From Alphaproteobacteria bacterium (GTDB lineage Bacteria; Pseudomonadota; Alphaproteobacteria; Caulobacterales; Caulobacteraceae): 64,000 nt of DNA. The stretch covers positions 1-64,000 of the forward strand of contig JAHJOK010000020.1 in assembly GCA_018820205.1 (NCBI GenBank), read 5' to 3'. Numbering within the stretch: the stretch's first letter is position 1; the number at the start of each line of letters is the position of its first letter. The position numbers were made by a program, and so were the translations under genes. The notes beneath the pieces are model-generated. The model made no database searches. It was given only the letters and a program-made list of their open reading frames with translations, and was not told where the DNA came from. This document shows, piece by piece, positions 51,462 to 60,643 of the stretch.

Positions 51462-53966
51462 GTGACCCCGCCCGCCGCCAGTCTGCCGCCGTTGTTCGCC
51501 GACTGGTTCGCCTCGCGCGGCTGGAGTCCCCGCCGGCATCAGCTGGAAATGATCGCGGCCGCAGACGCCGGGTCGCACGCCCTGCTGGTCGCGCCCACCG
51601 GGGGCGGCAAGACGCTGGCGGGGTTCCTGCCCAGCCTGATCGATCTGGCCGAGCGCGGGCCCCGGCCGCCGCATGGGCCGGGCAGCGGGATCCATACGAT
51701 CTATGTCTCGCCGTTGAAGGCGCTGACGACCGATGTCGAGCGCAACCTGATGACGCCGATCCGCGAGATCGGGCTGAACATCCATGTCGAGAGCCGCACC
51801 GGCGACACCAAACAATCGAAGAAACAGCGTCAGCGGGACAACCCGCCCGACATCCTGCTGACCACGCCCGAACAGCTGGCCCTGTTCTGCGCATGGGGCG
51901 GTGCGCGGGCCTATTTCGCCGACCTGAAATGCATCGTGCTGGACGAGGTCCACGCCATCTGGTCGGGCAAGCGCGGTGACCTTCTGAACCTCGGCCTCGC
52001 GCGGCTGCAGAGCTTTTCGCCGGGCTTACGGCGAGTGGCGCTGTCGGCGACGATCGACGATCCGAAGCTGATTGCGGAATGGCTGGGACCGGCCGGGGCG
52101 GAGGTCGCGATGGTAAAAGGTGATCCCGGCGCGACGCCTGTCATCGACGTCCTGGTGTCCGAAGGGCGCGTCCCGTGGGCGGGGCACACCGGCCAGCACG
52201 CGATCCCGGAGGTCTATGAGGCGATCAAACGGTCGGGCCTGTCGCTGATCTTCGTCAATACGCGCTGGCAGTGCGAGTTCGTGTTCCAGCAGCTGTGGGC
52301 CATCAATGACGAGAACCTGCCCATCGGCCTGCACCACGGTTCGCTGGCGGCCGAGCAACGGCGCAAGGTCGAGGCGGCGATGGCGCGGGGCGATCTGCGC
52401 GCCGTCGTCTGCACCTCGACGCTGGATCTGGGCATCGACTGGGGCGATGTCGACCTGGTCATCCAGATGGCGGCGCCGAAGGGATCCAGCCGTCTGGTGC
52501 AGCGGATCGGGCGGGCCAATCACCGGCTCGACGAACCGTCGCGCGCCCTGATGGTCCCCGCCAGCCGGTTCGAACTCTTGGAATGTCAGGCGGCGCGGGA
52601 GGCCGTGGCCGACAACGCCTTTGACTGGGAGCCGCACCACATCGGCACCCTCGATACGCTGGCGCAGCACGTCATGGGGGTCGCCTGTTCGGAACCGTTC
52701 GACCTGGACGCCCTGCATGCCGAGGTGACCAGTTGCGCGCCCTATCGCGGCCTGACCTATGAGGCGTTCGAGGAGGTGGTCGATTTCGTCGCCACCGGCG
52801 GATATGCCCTGCGCACCTACGACCGGTTCGCGCGGATCGTGCGGACGCCGGAGGGCCGGTGGACGGTCAGGAACCAGCTGGTCGCCCAGCGTCACCGGAT
52901 GAATGTCGGGGCCATCGTGGCGGCGGGAACGCTGAACGTGAAGGTCGCTTCAAGACGTCGCGGGGGCGCGTCGAAACAGCTGATCGGGGGCAGGAAGGTC
53001 GGCGAGGCCGAGGAATGGTATTTCGAACAGCTGACGCCGGGCGACACCTTCGTCTTCGCCGGTCAGGTCTGGGCGTTCCAGGGCATCAACGGCATGGATG
53101 CCCTGGTCACCCACGCCACGGACAAGGACCCCAAGATCCCGTCCTGGGGCGGGTCGCAGTTTCCATTGGGCACGTCGCTGGCCGCCCGCGTCCGCGCCAT
53201 GGTTCAGGACCGTGACCACTGGCGCGTCCTGCCGGTCGACGTGCAGGAGTGGCTGGAGCTTCAAGACCAGCGCAGCCTGATCCCCGACGCCGACAGTCTG
53301 CTGATCGAGACCTTCCCGCGCGGCAGTCGCCAGTTCCTCGTGGCCTATCCGTTCGAGGGTCGGCTGGCGCATTCGACGCTCTGCATGCTGCTGACGCGCA
53401 GGCTGGACCGGCTGGGGGTCGGGCCGCTGGGGTTCGTGGTGACCGACTACTCGCTGGCGATCTGGGCCATCAAGCCGATGGACGGTCTGGACTGGGACGC
53501 CCTGTTCCAGCCCGACATGCTGGGTGACGATCTGGAAGCCTGGCTGGAGGAGAGCTTCATGATGAAGCGCACCTTCCGCAATTGCGCCCTCGTTTCCGGC
53601 TTGATCGAGCGCCGACAGCCGGGCGCCGAGAAGACGGGGCGTCAGGTGACCTTTTCAACCGACCTGATCTACGACGTGCTGCGCCGCCACCAACCCGATC
53701 ACCTGCTGCTCAGAACCGCGCGGTCGGACGCCGCGTCCGGCCTGCTGGACGTCGCGCGGCTGGGGCAGTTGCTGGCGCGGATCGCAGGACATATTCGCCA
53801 TGCGCCGCTGGAGCGGCCTTCGCCCTTCTGCGTGCCCGTGCTGGTCCAGATCGGGCGCGAGCGGGTCGGCGGGGACGCGGCTGAAATGATCCTGGAAGCC
53901 TCGGCCGCCGACCTGATCGCCGAGGTCATGGACGACGCGCCGCCGGGCCTGCGAGGCGCGGCGTGA
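51462..53966 (+). CDS. Ligase-associated DEXH helicase (Lhr-like)
   Basis: An 834-aa helicase of the group called ligase-associated DNA damage response DEXH box helicase. Motif I is APTGGGKTLAGF (about 44-55), motif II is LDEVHAIW (about 161-168), with SATI, RWQCEFVFQQL and the motif VI QRIGRANHR. It unwinds 3' to 5' and normally works with an ATP-dependent ligase, an exonuclease and PdeM; the ligase and exonuclease genes are not in the window. Start is GTG 51462. The pdeM gene overlaps its stop by 4 bp. Confidence 0.92.
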   Translation: MTPPAASLPPLFADWFASRGWSPRRHQLEMIAAADAGSHALLVAPTGGGKTLAGFLPSLIDLAERGPRPPHGPGSGIHTIYVSPLKALTTDVERNLMTPIREIGLNIHVESRTGDTKQSKKQRQRDNPPDILLTTPEQLALFCAWGGARAYFADLKCIVLDEVHAIWSGKRGDLLNLGLARLQSFSPGLRRVALSATIDDPKLIAEWLGPAGAEVAMVKGDPGATPVIDVLVSEGRVPWAGHTGQHAIPEVYEAIKRSGLSLIFVNTRWQCEFVFQQLWAINDENLPIGLHHGSLAAEQRRKVEAAMARGDLRAVVCTSTLDLGIDWGDVDLVIQMAAPKGSSRLVQRIGRANHRLDEPSRALMVPASRFELLECQAAREAVADNAFDWEPHHIGTLDTLAQHVMGVACSEPFDLDALHAEVTSCAPYRGLTYEAFEEVVDFVATGGYALRTYDRFARIVRTPEGRWTVRNQLVAQRHRMNVGAIVAAGTLNVKVASRRRGGASKQLIGGRKVGEAEEWYFEQLTPGDTFVFAGQVWAFQGINGMDALVTHATDKDPKIPSWGGSQFPLGTSLAARVRAMVQDRDHWRVLPVDVQEWLELQDQRSLIPDADSLLIETFPRGSRQFLVAYPFEGRLAHSTLCMLLTRRLDRLGVGPLGFVVTDYSLAIWAIKPMDGLDWDALFQPDMLGDDLEAWLEESFMMKRTFRNCALVSGLIERRQPGAEKTGRQVTFSTDLIYDVLRRHQPDHLLLRTARSDAASGLLDVARLGQLLARIAGHIRHAPLERPSPFCVPVLVQIGRERVGGDAAEMILEASAADLIAEVMDDAPPGLRGAA

Positions 53967-54706
53967 ACGCGGCCCTGAAACAGACCCTGTCCCCGGCGCG
54001 TCGTCCTTGCGGGTCGCTGTCCGTGCGGGTGATGGGCGAACTTTGCGTGCTGCGCTGTTCGGGGGCCCTGTGGCTGCCCGACCACGGGACGCTGGTGGCA
54101 GGCGACCTTCACCTGGAGAAGGGCTCCGCGTTCGCCGCGCGCGGTCAGATGCTGCCCCCCTACGACAGCCGGGCGACGCTGGACCGGCTGGAGGCGGAGA
54201 TCGCCGAACTGGCCCCGGCGCGGGTCGTGCTTCTGGGCGACAGTTTTCATGACAGCCGCTCGATCGGGCGGATGGCGGCGGACGACCGGGCGCGGCTGGA
54301 CCGGCTGGCCTTCGGGCGCGACTGGGTCTGGCTGGAGGGCAATCATGATCGCGAAGCGCTGACGGCGGCCGATGCGGATGCGGCGTTCCGCCTGCGCGGG
54401 CGAGTCGTTGGCGCCATGGCGTTGGGCGCCCTCAACCTGACCCACGAGCCGATGCCGGAGGCCGGGGACGGAGAGGTGGCCGGACACCTGCACCCCTGCG
54501 CCCGCGTCGTCGCGCATGGACGGATGGTGCGGCGACCGTGCTTCGTCACCGACGGCCGCCGGCTGATCCTGCCCGCCTTCGGGGCCTTCACCGGCGGGCT
54601 CAACGTGAAGGACGCGGCGATCGCCGGACTGTTCAGCGAACCGCCGATGACGGCGGCGCTGGGCAAGGACCGGGTGCATGCGCTGGCATGGGCGACGCTG
54701 GTCTGA
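53963..54706 (+). CDS. pdeM: Ligase-associated endonuclease PdeM, metallophosphoesterase
   Basis: A 247-aa calcineurin-like phosphoesterase. Metal ligands are seen in GDLHLEKG, LLGDSFHD, EGNHDR and AGHLHP, in the order D-x-H, GD, GNHD, and GHxH. It begins at GTG 53963 inside the helicase stop (GTGA), so the two proteins are co-translated. PdeM proteins accompany the Lhr-like helicase in DNA damage response gene clusters. Confidence 0.92.
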   Translation: MNAALKQTLSPARRPCGSLSVRVMGELCVLRCSGALWLPDHGTLVAGDLHLEKGSAFAARGQMLPPYDSRATLDRLEAEIAELAPARVVLLGDSFHDSRSIGRMAADDRARLDRLAFGRDWVWLEGNHDREALTAADADAAFRLRGRVVGAMALGALNLTHEPMPEAGDGEVAGHLHPCARVVAHGRMVRRPCFVTDGRRLILPAFGAFTGGLNVKDAAIAGLFSEPPMTAALGKDRVHALAWATLV

Positions 54707-54710
54707 TCGC

Positions 54711-55514
54711 CTAGTTCCGACGGAACACCCTCGACGCCAGATACCCCATCATGGCCGCCAGCAGCACGCTGAGCAGGCCGTAGGTCCAGGGACGGCGGTG
54801 GGCCAGTTCATAGATGTCGCGTTCGATGCCGACCTTTTCCACCGTCAGGGTCAGGTTCGAAACGCCGGCGGGTTCGCCGTCGCGGAACAGCCAGACCTCG
54901 GCGTGATATTCGCCGGTGGGGGCCGTGGCGGGCAGTTCGACCTGGGCGCGGAACAGTCCGCGATCGACGAAGGTCACCCCGTCCGGGTCTGTGTCGTAGA
55001 GGGCCGCCGCCTCTTTCAGCCGGATCACGGCGCGGCGCCAGTCGAGGTAGTCCTCGCCCAGCCGACTGATGACCACGTCGCGCACGCCGTAACGGGTGAC
55101 GGTGCGGGTCTCCTCGGGCGCGTCGATACGCAGGTGGTCGACGCCGACCCCCAGGCGCCGCAACTGACCGAAACCGGCGATGTCCGACAGCGACCGGGTC
55201 GAGGCGGTCATGTAGAAGCCGGGCGCGCCCTCGAACAGGACCGGACGGCTGTTCAGCCAGACGCCGAGATTCCGCGTCTTCTTGACCAGGCGGACCGGCG
55301 CGTCCGGCCCCCGCACGACAACGACCACGTCGGCTGGATCGTCGGTCGGGTTGAACACCGCGCCGTACAGCACGATGGTCGCTCCCTGGAAGCTGGAGTC
55401 GACCTGCACGCGCGCATTGGTCAGGGCGGCCGCGACGCGAAGTTCGCTGGCGGTGTCGACCGACATCTCGGGCGCGACGGCCACGATTTCAGGGGGTGGA
55501 ACGGCCTGGATCAT
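54711..55514 (-). CDS. TIGR02186 family membrane protein
   Basis: A 267-aa protein with a beta-rich periplasmic part (PEMSVDTASELRVAA, VVLYGAVFNPTDDPADVVVVVRG) and one C-terminal membrane helix (YGLLSVLLAAMMGYLASRVF). It matches the TIGR02186 family that is regularly encoded beside TauE/SafE exporters. Function unknown; a shared role in export of sulfur compounds is inferred from that linkage. The ATG at 55514 overlaps the upstream gene's TGA (ATGA). It converges on pdeM. Confidence 0.82.
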   Translation of the reverse strand: MIQAVPPPEIVAVAPEMSVDTASELRVAAALTNARVQVDSSFQGATIVLYGAVFNPTDDPADVVVVVRGPDAPVRLVKKTRNLGVWLNSRPVLFEGAPGFYMTASTRSLSDIAGFGQLRRLGVGVDHLRIDAPEETRTVTRYGVRDVVISRLGEDYLDWRRAVIRLKEAAALYDTDPDGVTFVDRGLFRAQVELPATAPTGEYHAEVWLFRDGEPAGVSNLTLTVEKVGIERDIYELAHRRPWTYGLLSVLLAAMMGYLASRVFRRN

Positions 55515-56437
55515 CCGTCGGACACTCCCGGAGCCAGCAGGAAGATGTCGGAAGGCCGCACGAACAGATCCAGCCCCATCTGGATGCCGACGAACAGGAT
55601 CAGGAGGCCGAGCACCGCCCGCAGTTCCTCGCCCCTGAATTTGGCCGAGTATCGCGCGCCGAGCTGGGCGCCCACCACCCCGCCGACCAGCAGCAGGCTG
55701 GACAGCACGATATCGACCGTCTGGTTCCGCCCGGCCTGGAGGATGGCGGTGATGCCGGTGGTGATGATGATCTGGAACAGGCTGGTCCCGACCACGACCC
55801 CCGCCTTCATCCGCAACGCATAGAGCATCACGGGCACCAGGATGAAGCCGCCGCCGACCCCCATGATGGCCGACAGGATGCCGGCGAAAATGCCCAGGCC
55901 GAGCGGCGGGATGGCGCTGATGTAAAGGCCGGACTTGGGAAAGCGCACCTTCCACGGCAGGCCATACAGCCACAGCGGTCGACGCCGTTCCTTGCGCGGC
56001 GCGATGACGCCCCGCCGCTGGCGCAGGATTTCGGTCAGGCTTTCGTACAGCATCAACAGGCCGATGGCGCCGAGGAAGAGCAGGTAGGACAGGGCGACGA
56101 CCAGGTCCGCCTGACCCAGCAGGCGCAGATAGCGGAACAGCTCCACCCCCAGGACGGCGCCCATCGCCCCGCCGGCCGCCATGATCCCGCCCATGCGGAA
56201 ATCCACCGCGCCCATGCCGGAATAGCGGATTACGCCCGAGGTCGAGGAGGCGACGACATGGCTGGCCTGGCTGGCCACGGCCACGGTCGGGGGAATGCCG
56301 AGGAAGATCAGCACCGGGGCCATCAGGAACCCGCCGCCGATGCCGAACAGACCGGACACGAAGCCGACCAGACCGCCCAGCATCACCAGGAGCGGCCAGT
56401 TCACCGAAACCTCGGCGATCGGCAGATAGATCTCCAA
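55511..56437 (-). CDS. TauE/SafE family sulfite/anion exporter
   Basis: A 308-aa integral membrane protein with eight or nine segments. The first repeat has GFVSGLFGIGGGFLMAPVLIFLG and the second GIFAGILSAIMGVGGGFILVPVMLY, the twin glycine-rich motifs of TauE/SafE exporters of sulfite or organosulfonates. The start is TTG 56437, with AAGG 9 nt upstream. It is the first gene of a two-gene operon with the TIGR02186 protein, just left of an inverted repeat pair. Confidence 0.88.
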   Translation of the reverse strand: MEIYLPIAEVSVNWPLLVMLGGLVGFVSGLFGIGGGFLMAPVLIFLGIPPTVAVASQASHVVASSTSGVIRYSGMGAVDFRMGGIMAAGGAMGAVLGVELFRYLRLLGQADLVVALSYLLFLGAIGLLMLYESLTEILRQRRGVIAPRKERRRPLWLYGLPWKVRFPKSGLYISAIPPLGLGIFAGILSAIMGVGGGFILVPVMLYALRMKAGVVVGTSLFQIIITTGITAILQAGRNQTVDIVLSSLLLVGGVVGAQLGARYSAKFRGEELRAVLGLLILFVGIQMGLDLFVRPSDIFLLAPGVSDG

Positions 56438-56461
56438 AGGTCGGGCCTTCCCCTTCTAAAA

Positions 56462-56590
56462 CCGCTCATCCCCGCGAAAGCGGGGACCAAGTGCTTTGGG
56501 CGCTCAATGGTCGGGGTTTGGACGGAAGGTCAACCCGACGCACCGTGCGAACGAAAGAACTGGGTCCCCGCTTTCGCGGGGATGAGCGGA
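56462..56590. repeat. Inverted pair 2 of the 32-bp palindromic repeat, no gene inside
   Basis: 56462-56488 carries 27 bp of the repeat (with one mismatch just after it) and 56559-56590 the full 32-bp inverse copy, the same inverted layout as around the GIY-YIG gene. The 70 bp between have no coding frame, but about 25 bp next to the right copy (CGTGCGAACGAAAGAACTGG) resemble the start region of the GIY-YIG gene, suggesting a deletion derivative of that cassette. Confidence 0.75.
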
Positions 56591-56604
56591 AATCAAGGCA
56601 AGGT

Positions 56605-59592
56605 CTAGGCGAGCGGTTCCAGGGCGAAGGCCTCGGCCTGGGCACGGGCGGTCTGGCGGGCGGCGGCCGGGATGGTCGGGGCCAGCCGATCGACCGCCGC
56701 CTGGGCCTGAGGATCGCCGGCGCGCGCCGCGATCAGATACCAACGGTAGGCCTGGGTCGGATTGGGGGCGATGCCCTCGTCGCCGTTTTCATAGATGCGG
56801 GCGACGTTGTACTGGCTGTCGACCAGGCCGCGATCGGCGGCCTGCTTCAGCCAGTCCAGCGCCTCGGGCCGGTTGCGGGCGCCGCCGACGCCGTCGAACA
56901 GATACATGCCGAAGGCGTGCATGCCGCGCGGATCGCCGCCCTCCGCCGCACGGCGCGCCCACAGGCGGCTTTCCTCGGCGTCGGCCGTGACGCCGTTCTC
57001 GCCGCTCTGATACAGGCCCGCCAGCTTCAGCTGGGCCTCGGGCTCGCCCAGATTGGCGGCGCGCGTCAGGGTCTCGACCCCGGCGTCGTCGCCTCGGTCC
57101 AGTTGTTCGAGCGCCTGGGCGAACAGGGTCTGGGCCTCGGTCGTGTCGACCGGCGCGGCGTCCAGCGGCGCATCGGCCGGCGCCAGGGCCAGGGCCGCGA
57201 TCGGCGTGGAGTCCAGATCTGCGATCGAGGATCCGGTCAGGCTGGCCAGGTCGGGAATCTCGTATCCGGTCAGACGGCCGGTGGCGTAGAGGCCGGCGAT
57301 CACAGCCATGCCGGTGACCGAGGCCAGGACGGCCTTCTTGACAGTGCCGTCGCGCGACGCCTGTTTGTCGAGCCGCTCCTGCAACCGCGACTTGCCGCCC
57401 TTCTTCAGGCCGCCCAGGCCGAAGGCGACGCGGGGCGCTTCCGGCGCCGGTGCATTCATCGCGGCGCGGGCGGCCTCGATGGTGTCACGGGTCGAGGCGG
57501 CGCGGCCGGCGGCGGCCCCGGCGCTGATGCCGGCGCGCAGACGACGAGGGTCCACGAACTCGGTCTCGGCGGCGAAGTCGTCCTGGCCGTCGTCAAAGAC
57601 GCGGGCCGGGGCATGGCTCTCGGCCACGGAACCGGCGAACGGCTGAGGCTGGCCCTGCGTCCCGGCGATGGCCTCAAGGGCGTCGGCGACGTCGGCGCCG
57701 CCGAAACCGACGCTGGCGGATGGAGCGGCGCCGAAGGGCACTGGCTCGGGCGCGGCCGGCTCGAACCGGCGCGGCAGGGCGTCGAAACCCGGTTCGAGCG
57801 CGGCTTCAGGCGCGGCCCGGAGTTCCGGCTCGGGCTCACGCGAGGCTGCGGCGGATTCCTGGGGGAAGGGTTCCAGATCGGCGGACAGGGGATCGACGGA
57901 CCAGCCGTCACCCGAATCGGCGTCGCCGAAATCCTCATCGGGGAAGGCCGAGGCGCGCCAGTCCGGCTGGGCGAACTCGGCCTCGGCCCGGACGGCCGGT
58001 TCCGGAACGGGCGCAGGTGGTGCGGCGACCGGCTCGGCCAGACGTTGGTCCAGGCTTTCGCGCGCCTCGGCCAGCAGTTTGGCGGTGCGTTCTTCCGACA
58101 GCCGCATCCGCTCGGCCAGTTCGCCCGAGGCGCGGTCGTAGCGCTGCTCGATCCGGTCGGAGCCCTCGCCCATCCGGCGGCCGATGTCCTCCAGCGCCTG
58201 AGCGGATTTGCGCTCGGACTGGGCGATGCGGTCGGCCAGCCGGTCCGAGATGCGGGTAATCTCGACGCCCAGCTTTTCCAGCGCGATGGCGTGCTGGTCG
58301 TCGGCGCGGTTCAGCCGGTGATCGATGGCCTGCCCATAGCGGCCCATGTCGCGTTCGATCTTGTCGGAGACGGTCTTGGTCAGGGCCGTCTCGAACTTCT
58401 CCAGGCGCGCGTCGCCGGCGGTCTCGATACGATCGACGCGGGTGTCCAGGTTCTGGGCGATGCGCAGCACCTCGCGGCCCATGGCGTCGATGCCCTGGGC
58501 GGAGCGCTGTTCGGCGGTGCGGGCCTGTTCGCCCAGCGAGGCGATGGTCGCCTCGATGCGGGCCATCCGGCCTTCGCTCTCGGCGGTTTCCAGCCGGCGC
58601 ATCATCTCGGTGCGGTTGCCGTCGATCTGGCGCGACAGGGTCTCGGCGAGTTTCTCGAACCGGGCGGCCTCGCGCGAGCCCTCGGGTTCGACGCGCGTCT
58701 CGGCGGCGCGCAGGCGCTGGTCCAGGCCGGCGAAGGAGCGTTCGAGGTTGCGCAGGGCTTGGGCCGTCTGGCCCTGAGCCGCATCCAGCCGCTGGCCGAC
58801 CTGGGCCAGAACGTCCGCGCCGACGCCCGGACCTGCGGCCTTCTCGACCGCCTCGATGCGCTGGATCAGGGTCTGGCCGTGCGCGCGATTGCGCTCCTCC
58901 AGGTCATAGAGACGGCTGGTCAGGGCGGCGACGGCGGTGTCGGTCTTGCCCCAGGCATCGGCCTTCTCGACCCCGTCCAGACGATGACGGACCTCGTTCA
59001 GGCCCGAGCGCTGGCGTTCCTCGATGTCATATAGACGGCCGGCCAGCCCGCCCAAGGCCTGTTCGACCTTGGCGATGGTTTCGGCGGTCTTCGGCCCGGC
59101 GTCCTGCTCGAATTTGCGGAGGCGTTTGTGGCCTTCCTTCAGCTCGTCGGAGATGTCGTCGATGCGACGGGCGTACTGACCCGCCTGATGGTCCTGGGCC
59201 TCCATCCGGCGCACCAGTCCGGACACGGCCTGATCGACACCCTGGATGGCGACGGTCGAGCGGCGTTCGGCGGCCTCCAGACGGGCGGCGATGGCGTCGA
59301 CCGAGGCGGCCACGCGCTGCAGCGTCTCGTCGTCGCGACCGAAGCTGCGGCCGCTGATCTCATAGGCGTCGTCGACCCGGCGCGAGCGGCCCCGCCGGTC
59401 GATGACATCCGAGGCGTGCGGTCGGCGCGGGAAGGTCTGGACGCCATCATCGTCGTCGCCGTCCTCCATGATCATGGTGTTCAGCCACTCGCCCAGGGTC
59501 ATGCCCGAACGACGCGCCAGATCCTTGGCCACTTCACGCGCCTTGGGGTCGATGCCCTTTACGCTCCACGGCGCTGCAGCGGCTGCGCTCAC
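56605..59592 (-). CDS. podJ: PodJ-like polar localization protein with Sel1 repeats
   Basis: A 995-aa protein. An N-terminal DNA-binding-like segment (KEVAKDLARRSG-type, GMTLGEWLNTMI), a very long coiled coil (about 70-530), a Pro/Ala/Glu-rich linker (about 530-720), one membrane helix at about 750-772 (AVLASVTGMAVIAGLYA) and three or more Sel1 repeats in the periplasmic tail. The design equals that of Caulobacter PodJ, which localises pole-development proteins, although PodJ also has a peptidoglycan-binding end that is not clear here. The start is GTG 59592. A GATTC methylation site lies 2 to 6 bp upstream. Confidence 0.75.
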   Translation of the reverse strand: MSAAAAAPWSVKGIDPKAREVAKDLARRSGMTLGEWLNTMIMEDGDDDDGVQTFPRRPHASDVIDRRGRSRRVDDAYEISGRSFGRDDETLQRVAASVDAIAARLEAAERRSTVAIQGVDQAVSGLVRRMEAQDHQAGQYARRIDDISDELKEGHKRLRKFEQDAGPKTAETIAKVEQALGGLAGRLYDIEERQRSGLNEVRHRLDGVEKADAWGKTDTAVAALTSRLYDLEERNRAHGQTLIQRIEAVEKAAGPGVGADVLAQVGQRLDAAQGQTAQALRNLERSFAGLDQRLRAAETRVEPEGSREAARFEKLAETLSRQIDGNRTEMMRRLETAESEGRMARIEATIASLGEQARTAEQRSAQGIDAMGREVLRIAQNLDTRVDRIETAGDARLEKFETALTKTVSDKIERDMGRYGQAIDHRLNRADDQHAIALEKLGVEITRISDRLADRIAQSERKSAQALEDIGRRMGEGSDRIEQRYDRASGELAERMRLSEERTAKLLAEARESLDQRLAEPVAAPPAPVPEPAVRAEAEFAQPDWRASAFPDEDFGDADSGDGWSVDPLSADLEPFPQESAAASREPEPELRAAPEAALEPGFDALPRRFEPAAPEPVPFGAAPSASVGFGGADVADALEAIAGTQGQPQPFAGSVAESHAPARVFDDGQDDFAAETEFVDPRRLRAGISAGAAAGRAASTRDTIEAARAAMNAPAPEAPRVAFGLGGLKKGGKSRLQERLDKQASRDGTVKKAVLASVTGMAVIAGLYATGRLTGYEIPDLASLTGSSIADLDSTPIAALALAPADAPLDAAPVDTTEAQTLFAQALEQLDRGDDAGVETLTRAANLGEPEAQLKLAGLYQSGENGVTADAEESRLWARRAAEGGDPRGMHAFGMYLFDGVGGARNRPEALDWLKQAADRGLVDSQYNVARIYENGDEGIAPNPTQAYRWYLIAARAGDPQAQAAVDRLAPTIPAAARQTARAQAEAFALEPLA

Positions 59593-59808
59593 TGATTCGG
59601 CTCCCGACCCATAGGCATCACGCTAATCGCCCATATCCGGGGTGTAAACGTGTGGTTAACCCCAACATCTTGACGCCGACGCATTCTCCTGTGGACAGCG
59701 TCGGCCTCGCGCCAATCCATCGCGCCGACAGGGTTAACGAGAGGTGAAGATTAACCCCGTGGAAAGGGTTGGCTTGCGCCCGCGCGGCCTTGCCGCCACA
59801 TCGCGCCC
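59593..59808. promoter_or_regulatory. Control region between podJ-like gene and small membrane protein
   Basis: The divergent interval contains GGGTTAA (59731-59737) and TTAACCC (59751-59757) as a perfect 7-bp inverted repeat, a further GGTTAACC at 59654-59661, and GATTC at 59594-59598. TTAACC is a CtrA half-site and GANTC the CcrM methylation site in Caulobacterales, which fits cell-cycle control; this is inferred, and the TTAA-N7-TTAA spacing is not met. Confidence 0.4.
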
Positions 59809-60009
59809 ATGTCGATGACCCTGACCCTGATCCTGCTGGCCGGCGCCCTGATCGTCGGCGGTTTCGCCGGCTGGCGCGGGGCGCGGCCGAGCGATTTCCT
59901 GAGACCCCGGATGACGCCCTGGCGGTTCATCATGCTGCTGGCGGCCGCCCTGGCGTTCCTGCTGCTGATCCACGTCGGCGCACTGTTGGGCTTCGCGCCC
60001 CGGACGTGA
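59809..60009 (+). CDS. Small two-helix membrane protein (66 aa)
   Basis: A 66-aa protein with two hydrophobic segments (LTLILLAGALIVGGFAGW and FIMLLAAALAFLLLIHVGAL) joined by a basic loop GARPSDFLRPRMTPWR. Short proteins of this shape are conserved near stress genes in alphaproteobacteria, but I know no function. It starts at the first of two close ATGs. Confidence 0.65.
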   Translation: MSMTLTLILLAGALIVGGFAGWRGARPSDFLRPRMTPWRFIMLLAAALAFLLLIHVGALLGFAPRT

Positions 60010-60069
60010 CGGAACAGCCTCGGCGCCCAGCAGTTATTCCGGGCGAACACAATCACTTGGGAGCCGTAG

Positions 60070-60573
60070 ATGGCCGACGAAACTCTGACTGCCGCCGAAG
60101 CCGAAAAAGCATTCTGGAAACACCTGAAGGATTCCAACACCGGAATGCTGGGCATCGACACCCCCGGCTACCATTCCCAGCCGATGACCGCCTATCGCGA
60201 GGAAGAGACGGGCACGATCTGGTTCTTCACCCGCGATGACACCGACCTGGCTAGGGATGTCGCCCAGGGCGGGGCCAAGGGTATGTTCAGCTATGGCTCC
60301 AAGGATCAGCACGTCTGGGCCTGTTTCCACGGCTCGATGTCGCTCAGCCGTGACCAGTCGGTCATCGACAAGCACTGGAACCCGATCCTTGCCGCCTGGT
60401 ATCCCGACGGCAAGGACGACCCGCATCTGACGCTGATCAAGTTCGAAGGTGACGACGGCCGGGTCTGGGTCTCCAAGAAGAGCGCAGCCGGGTTCTTCTT
60501 CGAGATCGCCAAGGCCAACCTGACCAAGACATTCCCGGACGCCGGCGGCGTGGCAGACGTCAACCTGTCCTAA
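60070..60573 (+). CDS. Pyridoxamine 5'-phosphate oxidase-like general stress protein
   Basis: A 167-aa split-barrel flavin-type protein resembling general stress protein 26 and PNPOx-like proteins: [29 protein letters not shown] and [16 protein letters not shown]. Such proteins bind FMN or related cofactors; a redox role in stress is likely but unproven. A strong terminator follows. Confidence 0.83.
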   Translation: MADETLTAAEAEKAFWKHLKDSNTGMLGIDTPGYHSQPMTAYREEETGTIWFFTRDDTDLARDVAQGGAKGMFSYGSKDQHVWACFHGSMSLSRDQSVIDKHWNPILAAWYPDGKDDPHLTLIKFEGDDGRVWVSKKSAAGFFFEIAKANLTKTFPDAGGVADVNLS

Positions 60574-60594
60574 GGTTGGCGTTCCGGTCAGAAG

Positions 60595-60623
60595 GGGCGC
60601 CGTTGTTCGACGGCGCCCTTTTT
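60595..60623 (+). terminator. Rho-independent terminator
   Basis: GGGCGCCGT (60595-60603) and ACGGCGCCC (60610-60618) form a 9-bp stem with a 6-nt loop, directly followed by TTTTT (60619-60623). It ends the PNPOx-like gene; the convergent argF stop is 21 bp further. Confidence 0.85.
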
Positions 60624-60643
60624 CGTGTCGGGAGGCGAAGGAG

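Noticed and set aside
54711..55973. 420-codon frame suggesting a longer TIGR02186 protein
   Set aside because: The upstream part reads the TauE/SafE gene in another frame; ATG 55514 with ATGA overlap fits the family length.
56491..59034. 847-codon frame antisense to the podJ-like gene
   Set aside because: Mirror of the coiled-coil coding sequence; composition unlike a real protein.
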